NCBI GenBank assembly: GCA_937865685.1
Contig: CALMGU010000052.1
Coordinates: 1 to 45,077, forward strand
Direction: 5' to 3'
DNA: 45,077 nucleotides
DNA from: an uncultured Alphaproteobacteria bacterium
GTDB lineage: Bacteria > Pseudomonadota > Alphaproteobacteria > Micropepsales > Micropepsaceae
The notes under the pieces are model-generated. The model was not told the DNA's origin. It saw only the letters and a program-made list of their open reading frames with translations, and searched no databases. Positions 27,139 through 34,924 of the stretch are shown here, in pieces (the stretch's first letter is position 1; each line of letters begins with the position of its first letter). The translations under genes were made by a program, and so were the position numbers.

Positions 27139-27879
27139 ATGCCCCGGATCGTCTGTGTGATCGCTGCATGGTTGTTTCTGCTGACACCCAGCGCCATTGC
27201 CGCCGACAGTGCAGGACAGAAAATGCAGCTGCCCGCCAAGGAACGGAATGTGGACGTCACATTCTTCCGCGCGCCGGGCGATGCGCCCCGCCCCTCGGTC
27301 TTGCTGCTTCACGGCGCTAACGGCTTTGACTCCCAGATCGCCAATTACAACCGCTATGCCGCGGCTTTGGCGAATGGCGGTCTCGACGCCTATCTGGTCT
27401 TCTATTACAGCCCCGGCGATTGGCAGCGCCTGACGCGGGGAGACGATATTTTTGCAAAGCGCTTCACGGCCTGGACCAGGCAAGTGAGCGACCTTGCCGC
27501 CGATATCCGCAAACGCCCCGACGCCAACGGCAAGATCGGCCTGGTCGGCTTTTCCAATGGCGGCACTTTGTCAGGCGGCACGGGCGCGCTCGACCCCAGC
27601 ATCACCGCCGCCGTGATCTATTACGGCGCCGTCCCCTTCCCGCTGGAAACGCCGGTCGAACATTTGCCGCCGCTGCTGATCCTGCATGGTGATGCCGACG
27701 CGATCATTCCGATCGACCAGGGACGAAGGCTGGCCGACCTGGCCAAATCGCTGAACGGCAAGCCGGAACTGGTGATCTATCCCGGCGAAAAGCACGGCTT
27801 TGGTTCGCGGATCGACAGCGCCAATGGCGCGGACGCGCTCGCCCGCGCCATCGCCTTTCTCAAACGCGAACTTCAGTGA
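27139..27879 (+). CDS. Exported dienelactone-hydrolase family alpha/beta hydrolase
   Basis: 246 residues with a signal peptide (IVCVIAAWLFLLTPSAIAA). The DLH-type alpha/beta hydrolase fold shows LLLHGANGFDSQI (oxyanion region), nucleophile S139 in VGFSNGGTLSGG, D187 in LHGDADAIIP, and H219 in EKHGFGS. Classical dienelactone hydrolases use cysteine; this protein has serine there, so an esterase acting on an unknown ester or lactone is more likely. ATG 27139 has GGAG at six bases; ATG 27127 is an alternative. Its TGA abuts the TGA of the M20 gene on the other strand through the palindrome TGATCA. Confidence 0.83.
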   Translation: MPRIVCVIAAWLFLLTPSAIAADSAGQKMQLPAKERNVDVTFFRAPGDAPRPSVLLLHGANGFDSQIANYNRYAAALANGGLDAYLVFYYSPGDWQRLTRGDDIFAKRFTAWTRQVSDLAADIRKRPDANGKIGLVGFSNGGTLSGGTGALDPSITAAVIYYGAVPFPLETPVEHLPPLLILHGDADAIIPIDQGRRLADLAKSLNGKPELVIYPGEKHGFGSRIDSANGADALARAIAFLKRELQ

Positions 27880-29520
27880 TCAGCTGCCGGATTTGACCCC
27901 AGCCTTGGGCGGCGGGCGGCGAATGCCGTTCACGGGCGGGTTGGGATATTTGATTCCCAGCTGATCCAGATAGGTGTCGTATTTGGTGGAGTCGAAATAA
28001 TACGGCTCCATCAGCGGCCGCATCTTGTCCATCAGATCGTCGTTGAGATGGATGGCGGGCACGTCGGAAGCCGTCAGCATCGGATCGTAATGATCGTATT
28101 TCTGCTGGTCGGTGTCGAAATACTGCTTGGCCTGAACCAGCAGATCCGGCGACGTCATCATGTCCAGCACCGTCATCGCCACCGCCTTGGCGCCGGCCAC
28201 CGTGCCTTTGTGCGCAATCGGCGTCGCCATCGCCATGGCCGAGGTGACGTTGTGACCGATCATATTGGGAATATTGGCCGGGTAGCGGATGGTGATGGTC
28301 GGCACCGTCCACATGATGTCGCCGATATCGTCGGAGCCGCCGCCGGTGGGCATGCGTTCCTCGTCCAGCGGCCATTTCTTGAGCGGTACGACCTTGTCCC
28401 GGAGCGGCTCGACTTTGCGGTTTTGCGTTTCCTGGACCAGCTTGGCGAAAGCCTGGTCGTCCGCGCTCCATTTGGGCATGCCGACCATTTCGATATTGGC
28501 CTGGGCCGCTTCCGCCATGGGCTTGTTGCCGAAATTGGGCGCCGCGGTGCCCAGCACCTTGTGCTCGACCGTTGTGTCGGTCGCCATGGCCGCGGCATCG
28601 GCGATCTTGTTGCCGATGGCCCACAATTCCCGCACCGTCTTGAAATTATGCTCGCGGAAATAATACCAGGTGGAGGCCACGCCCGGCACGATATTGGGCT
28701 GGCCGCCGCCATTGGAAATCACATTGTGCGAGCGCTGCGCCAGGGCCAGATGCTCGCGGCGGAACTGCCAGGCCACGTCCATGATTTCGACCGCATCCAG
28801 CGCGCTGTGCCCGTCCCAGGGATCGCCCGCGGCGTGCGCCGTCTTGCCGTGGAAGGTGTATTCCACCGACACCATGCCGTTGGAGCCGAGATCGCCGTAA
28901 TCGGTGGCGAATTGGCTGGCGACATGCACGAAGATGCAGGCATCCACGCCCTTGAACAGGCCGTCGCGCACATAAAAGGCCTTGCTGCCCAGAAGCTCTT
29001 CGGCGATGCCCGGCCAGATCATCAGCCGGCCCTTGAGGTGGTTCTTTTCCATCACCGCCTTGGCCGACAGCGCCGCCGCGATGATCAGGGGAATGCCGGA
29101 ATTGTGCCCTTCACCGTGACCGGGGGCGCCTTCCACGATGGGCTCGACCTTGGGATCGCCGGGAATCTGCGAGACGCCGCGCAGATCGTCTTCGTCGCTG
29201 CCCAGCGCGATCAACGGACCGCCCTCGCCCCACTCCGCCGTCCAGGCGGTGGGGATTCCCGCCACGCCGCGGGTGATCTTGAAACCGTTCTTGGCCAGAA
29301 TCCCGGTGAGATATTCCCCGGTGCGCTTTTCCTGAAAGCCCGGTTCGGCATAGCTGAACACGGTATCGACCATCACTTGCACCTGCTTGGCGCGGGCATC
29401 GACATTCGCCATCGCCTCCTGCTTCATGGGCGGAGGCGCGGCGGCGAAACCGGGCGCCGGCACCAGGATGGCGGCCGACAACAGCAAGGCGGTGAGCGTT
29501 CTGCCTTTGGTGGCGATCAT
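27880..29520 (-). CDS. Exported M20 family amidohydrolase (AbgB-like)
   Basis: 546 residues with a signal peptide (TLTALLLSAAILVPAPGFA). The peptidase M20 architecture is visible: ALGSDEDDLRGVSQIPG, GHGEGHNSGIPLIIAAA with metal-binding histidine, WPGIAEELLGSKAF with the catalytic glutamate, a dimerisation domain around FHGKTAHAAGDPWDGHSALD, and GGGSDDIGDIMWTVPTI near the second metal site. Closest in layout are AbgB-type aminobenzoyl-glutamate or amidohydrolase subfamilies, but with an export signal and a longer C-terminus (about 80 residues with NPPVNGIRRPPPK). Substrate is unknown; N-acyl amino acids or peptides are likely. GGAGAG precedes the ATG. Confidence 0.87.
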   Translation of the reverse strand: MIATKGRTLTALLLSAAILVPAPGFAAAPPPMKQEAMANVDARAKQVQVMVDTVFSYAEPGFQEKRTGEYLTGILAKNGFKITRGVAGIPTAWTAEWGEGGPLIALGSDEDDLRGVSQIPGDPKVEPIVEGAPGHGEGHNSGIPLIIAAALSAKAVMEKNHLKGRLMIWPGIAEELLGSKAFYVRDGLFKGVDACIFVHVASQFATDYGDLGSNGMVSVEYTFHGKTAHAAGDPWDGHSALDAVEIMDVAWQFRREHLALAQRSHNVISNGGGQPNIVPGVASTWYYFREHNFKTVRELWAIGNKIADAAAMATDTTVEHKVLGTAAPNFGNKPMAEAAQANIEMVGMPKWSADDQAFAKLVQETQNRKVEPLRDKVVPLKKWPLDEERMPTGGGSDDIGDIMWTVPTITIRYPANIPNMIGHNVTSAMAMATPIAHKGTVAGAKAVAMTVLDMMTSPDLLVQAKQYFDTDQQKYDHYDPMLTASDVPAIHLNDDLMDKMRPLMEPYYFDSTKYDTYLDQLGIKYPNPPVNGIRRPPPKAGVKSGS

Positions 29521-29673
29521 GCTTCTCTCCGAAAAATGAAACGGGGAATCCGAACGGCGGCGAAAGGCTGCCTGTTTCGCGGCACAGGTTCAATCACTGT
29601 TTGACAGCCATGCACGGCCGCGAACAGCGGTGAAAAAATGAGCGGTTCTGCATGGCAAAACGGCATGGCGCCA

Positions 29674-29913
29674 TCAGCCGGCCAGCCGGAACTCGCCCTG
29701 CAATTCGGTGAGCGCATTGCGCGCGTCGTTATCGGCCTGGGTGGGCAGCGGCGGATCGATTTCGATCACCACCCAATTGCGCTGCGAGCTGGGGCGCGGC
29801 GCAATGGTGACGCGGGTGACATGCTGGCAACGCGGCAGCATGCGCAAATAGGATAGGCACACTCTTTCGAGTTCAGCCTTGGCGATGGTCTGACGTCCCA
29901 ATTGGATGTTCAT
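29674..29913 (-). CDS. Small hypothetical protein (79 residues)
   Basis: I do not recognise this protein. It starts MNIQLGRQTIAKAELERVC, has a short basic stretch with two cysteines (YLRMLPRCQHV), and continues with alternating hydrophobic residues (VTRVTIAPRP, NWVVIEIDPP), then a helical C-terminus DNDARNALTELQGEF. It has no signal peptide or membrane segment. ATG 29913 has GGGGG at six bases, better than the upstream frame extension to 29940. Codon use is like its neighbours and both flanks are short, so it is probably real. It is a lone minus-strand gene between two exported enzymes. Confidence 0.6.
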   Translation of the reverse strand: MNIQLGRQTIAKAELERVCLSYLRMLPRCQHVTRVTIAPRPSSQRNWVVIEIDPPLPTQADNDARNALTELQGEFRLAG

Positions 29914-30026
29914 GCGAAGGCCCCCTGACCCACGCGCCATCCTTAGACCGATTCTCCGATTCCGTTCAGCGCCGCTTTACGTCGTAATTTTGTTTCGCGC
30001 GCCGTGCCCGAAATTGCGACTGGCCC

Positions 30027-31244
30027 TCAGTTCTTGCCGTCGTAATAGATCCGCCAGATACGGCCCTTCTTGCCGTCCACGACATACAGCGAGCCGTCGG
30101 GACCCACCGCCGCGCCGGCGGGGCGGTAAGCCGCCTTGGCGGGATTGCGGTCGCCGGGATTGGGACCGGCAAAACCTTCGGCGAAGCGTTCGATGGTGCC
30201 CGGCTTGCCGGCCTTGTCGAAGGGCACGAACTCGACGTCATAGCCGCGATGGCCGTCCGCCGCCTCGGCGCCGGCGCCGCCATGATAGACCACGAAAGCG
30301 CCGCCCCGATATTCCTTGGGGAATTGCTTGGCGTCATAGAACACCAGATCCAGCGGCGACTGGTGCGCCGACAGGCCGGCCAGCGGCGTGGTGTAATTGC
30401 CTTCCGCCGGCGTCTTGCCGTCGCCGCCATATTCCGGCGCCGTCAGGCGCGCCTTCATCGACATGTCGTAATAGGTATAGGGCCAGCCCAGATTGGCGCC
30501 CTTGTCGATGCGGTGCAGTTCCTCCGCCACGATGTCGTTGCGGTCGTTGCGGCCCTGCATCACGCCATACAATCCGTTCAGACGGTGCGACCAGTCGACC
30601 GCCATCATGTCACGAATGCCGGTGGCGATCTGCTCGCCGCCTTCGGGGAATTTCTGATCGAGCTTGGAGGCGTCAAAGCGCCAGACGCCCGAACGCCCAT
30701 TCAGCGACGGACAGGGGCGCAGGCCCACCGGCTTGCCGCCCTTGGGGGCCGCGGGATCCGGGCAGATGTTCCCGGTGGCGCCGGCCTCGATATAGAGACC
30801 GCCCTTGCCGTCGAACGCCATGCCGCGGCTGGGATATCCCTTGGACGGCAGGCCGTCGATCACGACCTGGGCCGGGCTGGAGGGCACCAACTCATGGCCC
30901 TTGAAATCGAAGCGATAGACGGTGGTGGGAGACGTCGCATAGAGCGCGTTCTTGTAGAAGCGGATGCTGGTGCCGTTCGCGACCGTGCTGAAATGCTGGG
31001 TCTCGACCACTTTGTGATCGGCATCCAGGCGCAGGGCGATGATGCCCACCGGCTCGGCGTCGCGGGCGGTATTGGTGGAGACATAGATGTCGTTTCCGCG
31101 GATCGCCAGGTGACGGCCCTGACCCACGCCTTCGGCCACCACGCTGGCATGAAAGCCCCGCGGCAGGACCAGATTGTCGGGCTCCCCCGCGATAGCCGGA
31201 GAGGCAGCCAGCGCCAGAAGCGAAACAGCGGCAAACATTTTCAT
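30027..31244 (-). CDS. Exported sorbosone/glucose-dehydrogenase-like beta-propeller protein (copy 1)
   Basis: 405 residues with a signal peptide (FAAVSLLALAASPAIAG), then a six-bladed propeller of the PQQ-type glucose/L-sorbosone dehydrogenase family. Visible blocks are LPRGFHASVVAEGVGQGRHL, GLYIEAGATGNICPDP and GLRPCPSL with two conserved cysteines, GVWRFDASKLDQKFPEG, TGIRDMMAVDW, ELHRIDKGANLGWPYTYYD, LSAHQSPLDLVFYD, and a final blade VGPDGSLYVVDGKKGRIWRI. No haem motif (CxxCH) is seen, so electron transfer would need a separate partner. PQQ use and a sugar substrate are family inferences. A close paralogue lies 3 kb away, beyond the M13 peptidase gene. Confidence 0.83.
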   Translation of the reverse strand: MKMFAAVSLLALAASPAIAGEPDNLVLPRGFHASVVAEGVGQGRHLAIRGNDIYVSTNTARDAEPVGIIALRLDADHKVVETQHFSTVANGTSIRFYKNALYATSPTTVYRFDFKGHELVPSSPAQVVIDGLPSKGYPSRGMAFDGKGGLYIEAGATGNICPDPAAPKGGKPVGLRPCPSLNGRSGVWRFDASKLDQKFPEGGEQIATGIRDMMAVDWSHRLNGLYGVMQGRNDRNDIVAEELHRIDKGANLGWPYTYYDMSMKARLTAPEYGGDGKTPAEGNYTTPLAGLSAHQSPLDLVFYDAKQFPKEYRGGAFVVYHGGAGAEAADGHRGYDVEFVPFDKAGKPGTIERFAEGFAGPNPGDRNPAKAAYRPAGAAVGPDGSLYVVDGKKGRIWRIYYDGKN

Positions 31245-31272
31245 CGATGGGATTCCTGCAAGGAGCCGAAAC

Positions 31273-31284
31273 GGGCATATGCCC
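31273..31284. repeat. Perfect 12-base palindrome upstream of propeller copy 1
   Basis: GGGCAT directly followed by ATGCCC, 29 bases before the start codon, flanked by T/A-rich sequence (CCCTTTAAT on the plus strand). It could be an operator or a short hairpin in the leader. No matching palindrome is seen before copy 2. Confidence 0.3.
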
Positions 31285-31367
31285 TTTAATTCCCAGGCGT
31301 ATAGGTGCTGAGTTTCCGGCTTGCAAGAGTTTTACGGTCGCAGGGGTGTGGAAACCTTCCCGGTCCG

Positions 31368-33398
31368 TCACCACACATGCAGGCGCGCGGCCGGGGCCAG
31401 ATACAAGGCCTGTCCCGGCTGGACATTGAAGGCGGGATACCAGCCGTCAATGTTGCGGACCTGCCGGGCCCGGAATTGGCCGGGGGCATGCACATCCACC
31501 AGCACCTGCTGGCGCGCCGCCGCCTCGCGGGTCTTGGTGGCCCATTCCTGCGCGAAACCCAGGAAGAATTCCTGCTCGCCCGTCAGGCCCTGATCGCCCG
31601 GCGCGGGCTTGCCGCCCAAGGAGGCGTGCCAGGCGTCATAGGCCGCCGCCAACCCCGCATTGTCGGCGATATTCTCGCCCAAGGTCTGCTGGCCGTTCAC
31701 CGCCAGATCGGGGAACAGCTTGTACGCATTATATTGCGCGACCAACGCCTGCCCCGATTGCTTGAAATGGGCGAAGTCTTCCTTGGTCCACCAATTGTGC
31801 AGCCGCCCCTTGGCGTCGAACGCCGCGCCCTGGTCGTCGAACGTGTGGCTGATCTCATGGCCGATCACCGAGCCGATGGCGCCATAGTTGAAAGCGTCAT
31901 GTGCTTTGGCGTCGAAGAAAGGCCGTTCCAGAATCGCGGCGGGAAAGTTCAACGCGTTCTGCAGCGGCAGATTGACGGCATTGACGGTCTGGGGCGTCAT
32001 CGACCATTCGTGACGGTCGACCGGCGTGCCGATGCGGTCGATGCTGTAGTGATAGTCGAACAGATCCGAGCGGGCCTGATTGCCCACGGCATCGCCCTTC
32101 ACCACCGATAATTTCGAATAATCCCGCCATTTTTCCGGATAGCCGATGCCGACATAAAGCCCGAACAGCTTCTCCTTGGCTTGCGCCTTGGTCGCGGGAG
32201 CCATCCAGGTCAAAGCATCGATCCGCCGTCCCCAGGCGGCGATGATGTTCTTCACCATCTCCTGCGCCTTGGCCTTCGAGGCGGCGGGAAAATATTTTTC
32301 CGCATAAAGCTTGCCCACCGCATCGCCCAACGCGTCGTTGGTCAGGTTGACGGCGCGCTTCCAGCGGTCCTGCTGTTTGGGCGTGCCCGACAGGGCCTTG
32401 CCGTAAAAATCGAACCGCGCATCGACAAAGGTCTTGGGCAGTTCCGGCGAGAAATGATTGACGCGATGAAAGGCCATCCAGGCTTTCCAGGTCTCCAGCG
32501 GCATGTCGGCCACGAGTTTGGAAAGGCCGGCAAACGCGCCCGGCTGCCAGACGATGAAGCTTTTGCCCCGGTTAAGGCCGGCGCCATCAAAAAACTGATC
32601 CCAATCCAATCCGGGCGCCTTGCGGGTAAAATCGGCACGCGCCCAGGCGTTATTGGCTTTCACCACATCCTGGCTGTCGACGATGCTGGCCTGGACCTTG
32701 GCGATACGTGTCTCCAGATCGAAGATCGCGGCGGCCTTCTTCTCGCCATCGGCGATACCCGCCAGTTTGAGCAAGCTGGCGATATAGGTCCGGTAGGCGA
32801 CCTGTACCGCCTTCATCTTGTCGCCGGTCCCCAGATAATAATCGCGGCTGGGAATGCCCAATCCGCCCTGCAGCAGATAGGGCGTGTAATGCTCGCTGTC
32901 GGTGAAGCCGGGCGCGACCCAGATGCCGAACAGATTTTCGGTCTGGAAATTGGTGTTGTTCAAGGGATCGACATCGGCCCGGAGCGCCTCGCCCAAAGCG
33001 CGCGCCAGCGATTTCTTGTCGCCGATCGCGGCGATGGCGCTCAGTTGATCCTTCAGGGGCGCGATGCCTTTCGCCTCGATGCCCGCCTCGTCCATGAAGC
33101 TGGCATAGAAATCGCCGACCTTGCGGGCTTCACTGCCCGGTGCGCCGGTCTTGGCCGCATTTTCGATCAAGCCGCGGGTGCGGGTCTGGGCTTCCAGATT
33201 GAGAATGTTGAAGGAGCCCCAGCGCGACTGATCGGCGGGAATCTCGGTACGCTTGATCCAGTTGCCGTTGGCATAGCCGTAGAAATCATCCCCCGGCACC
33301 ACCGACTTGTCGATCGCGGTCATGTCCACGCCGGCCGCATAGGCTGTCACCGTCAAAGCCGCCAGCGCCGCGGCCGAAATCAGAAGACGCAGTTTCAT
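31368..33398 (-). CDS. Exported M13 family zinc metallopeptidase (neprilysin/PepO-like)
   Basis: 676 residues, normal for bacterial M13 peptidases. A signal peptide (LLISAAALAALTVTAYA) is followed by the N-terminal domain with DDFYGYANGNWIKRTEIPAD and SRDYYLG. The catalytic domain has the zinc site HEISH (H514, E515, H518) in GHEISHTFDDQGAAFD. GENIADNAGLAAAYDAW supplies the third ligand glutamate. The C-terminus is AFNVQPGQALYLAPAARLHVW, where the family usually has a final CxxW; here the cysteine is absent, as in many bacterial members. It cleaves small peptides in the periplasm. ATG 33398 gives the signal peptide; the frame is open to 33464. Confidence 0.93.
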   Translation of the reverse strand: MKLRLLISAAALAALTVTAYAAGVDMTAIDKSVVPGDDFYGYANGNWIKRTEIPADQSRWGSFNILNLEAQTRTRGLIENAAKTGAPGSEARKVGDFYASFMDEAGIEAKGIAPLKDQLSAIAAIGDKKSLARALGEALRADVDPLNNTNFQTENLFGIWVAPGFTDSEHYTPYLLQGGLGIPSRDYYLGTGDKMKAVQVAYRTYIASLLKLAGIADGEKKAAAIFDLETRIAKVQASIVDSQDVVKANNAWARADFTRKAPGLDWDQFFDGAGLNRGKSFIVWQPGAFAGLSKLVADMPLETWKAWMAFHRVNHFSPELPKTFVDARFDFYGKALSGTPKQQDRWKRAVNLTNDALGDAVGKLYAEKYFPAASKAKAQEMVKNIIAAWGRRIDALTWMAPATKAQAKEKLFGLYVGIGYPEKWRDYSKLSVVKGDAVGNQARSDLFDYHYSIDRIGTPVDRHEWSMTPQTVNAVNLPLQNALNFPAAILERPFFDAKAHDAFNYGAIGSVIGHEISHTFDDQGAAFDAKGRLHNWWTKEDFAHFKQSGQALVAQYNAYKLFPDLAVNGQQTLGENIADNAGLAAAYDAWHASLGGKPAPGDQGLTGEQEFFLGFAQEWATKTREAAARQQVLVDVHAPGQFRARQVRNIDGWYPAFNVQPGQALYLAPAARLHVW

Positions 33399-33446
33399 GG
33401 GATGTCCCGCCTTTGGAAAGCCGCTCCAGATTAGCGGCGCGCGGGC

Positions 33447-33482
33447 AAAAAAAGAACCGCCCATTCCGGCAGGAATGGACGG
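33447..33482 (-). terminator. Rho-independent terminator after propeller copy 2
   Basis: Reading the minus strand, an 11-base stem CCGTCCATTCC, loop TGCC, and GGAATGGGCGG (one G-T pair) is followed directly by TTCTTTTTTT. It lies 31 bases after the stop of propeller copy 2 and before the M13 gene start, so these two genes are separate transcription units. Confidence 0.85.
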
Positions 33483-33512
33483 CTCTTTCAGGCAAAAAAT
33501 CGCGCGGCGGGC

Positions 33513-34763
33513 TTAGTTCTTGCCGTCATAGGTGATATGCCAAAGGCGTCCCTTGATCGTATCGACCACATACATCGAGCCGTCCGGCGCCACCGCGACG
33601 CCGCTGGGACGGAACGCCGCCTTGCCGCTGTTACGGTCGGACGGATTGGGGCCCGCGAAATTGTTGGCGAATATTTCCGGCGTGCCCGGCTTGCCCGACT
33701 TGTCGAAGGGCACGAAGGTCACATTGTAGCCGCTGCGCCCGTTGGGCAGCATTTCCTGGCCTGAACCGCCCTGGAAGGCGATGAAGGCGCCGCCGCGATA
33801 TTTCTGCGGGAACTGTCTGCCGTCATAGAATTGCAGATCGACCGGCGACTGGTGCGATCCGAACGCCACCACCGGCGTGGCGTAATTGCCTTCGGTCGCC
33901 GGCATCTTGCCGTCGCCGCCATATTCGGGCGCCAGCACGCGCGCCTTCAGCGCCGTGTCGTAATAGGTATAGGGCCAGCCCATATCGGTGCCCTTGTCCA
34001 GCCGGTGCATTTCCTCCGAAACCGTATCTTCGTCGGGCATACCGGGCACCAGCTTGGCGGTGCCGTTGCGGCCCTGCATCACGCCATAAAGGCCCTTTGC
34101 ATCCTTGGACCAGGCCATCGCCATCATGTCGCGCATGCCGGTCACGGTCTGCTCGCCATCGGCGGGGAATTTCTGGCCTGCCTTTTCGGCATCGAAGCGC
34201 CACACGCCGCCGCCATTGTTGAGCAGCGGGCAAGGCTTGAGGCCCACCGGCTTCTGGTCCTTGGGCGCTTTGGGATCGACGCAGATATTGCCCGCCGCCC
34301 TTACCGTCAGATAAAGGCCGCCCTTGTCGTCGAAGGCGACGCCCATGTTGCCCTTGGGCAGACCGCCGACCACGATTTCCGGCGCGGCGGACGGCGCCAG
34401 CGCACGGCCCTCGAACTTGAAGCGATAGATTGCATCGCCGCCGGCGACATAGAGCGCGTTGTTATGGATCGCCATGCCGGTGCCGCCTTCGACCTCGCTG
34501 AAATGCACGGTCTCGACGGCCTTCTGATCCTTGCCGACCTTCACCGCGATCACGCCGGCGGATTTGGGCTCGTCCCTGCCCTTGCGGGTGGAAATGTAGA
34601 CATCGCCATTGGCGCGCACCGCGACATGACGCGCGCCGGCGCCCAGTTCATCCGCCACCACGGTGGCGTGAAAGCCCGGCGGCAGCATCAGACCGGCGGA
34701 TTCGCCCGCCATGGCGGGCGTGACGGCAATCGACACAAGCAAAGCGGCAACAAGCGTTTTCAC
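33513..34763 (-). CDS. Exported sorbosone/glucose-dehydrogenase-like beta-propeller protein (copy 2)
   Basis: 416 residues, clearly homologous to copy 1 over its whole length. It has a signal peptide (LVAALLVSIAVTPAMAG), LPPGFHATVVADELGAGARH, GNICVDPKAPKDQKPVGLKPCP with the two conserved cysteines, GVWRFDAEKAGQKFPADG, TGMRDMMAMAW, YGVMQGRNG, GWPYTYYDTALKARV, FGSHQSPVDLQFYDGRQFP and the last blade DGSMYVVDTIKGRLWHITYDG. It differs by a short insertion before EEMHRLDKGTDMG (LVPGMPDEDTVS). The start is GTG 34763, with AAGGA eight to twelve bases upstream. A strong terminator follows. Function as for copy 1: probable periplasmic sugar-type dehydrogenase, PQQ use inferred. Confidence 0.83.
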   Translation of the reverse strand: MKTLVAALLVSIAVTPAMAGESAGLMLPPGFHATVVADELGAGARHVAVRANGDVYISTRKGRDEPKSAGVIAVKVGKDQKAVETVHFSEVEGGTGMAIHNNALYVAGGDAIYRFKFEGRALAPSAAPEIVVGGLPKGNMGVAFDDKGGLYLTVRAAGNICVDPKAPKDQKPVGLKPCPLLNNGGGVWRFDAEKAGQKFPADGEQTVTGMRDMMAMAWSKDAKGLYGVMQGRNGTAKLVPGMPDEDTVSEEMHRLDKGTDMGWPYTYYDTALKARVLAPEYGGDGKMPATEGNYATPVVAFGSHQSPVDLQFYDGRQFPQKYRGGAFIAFQGGSGQEMLPNGRSGYNVTFVPFDKSGKPGTPEIFANNFAGPNPSDRNSGKAAFRPSGVAVAPDGSMYVVDTIKGRLWHITYDGKN

Positions 34764-34881
34764 AGTCTTTTTCCTTCCCCGGAGTTCCGGCATCCACGCC
34801 GCCGGTCTATTAGGATTAGCCAGAACATAGTGTGCGGGCAATGTCCCTGATCCGACTGTAAAATTATTGTAAAGACGGGCT

Positions 34882-34908
34882 GCGCCGGGCGGCGGAAAGG
34901 CCCGACGC
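34882..34908 (-). terminator. Weak hairpin, possible terminator after the RND permease gene
   Basis: GCGCCGGGC and GCCCGACGC form a nine-base stem with one mismatch, 17 bases past the RND stop. The downstream side on the minus strand is only mildly T-rich (GTCTTTACAATAATTTTAC), so this is a weak candidate. Confidence 0.3.
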
Positions 34909-34924
34909 CGGCCACCCCGGCGCA

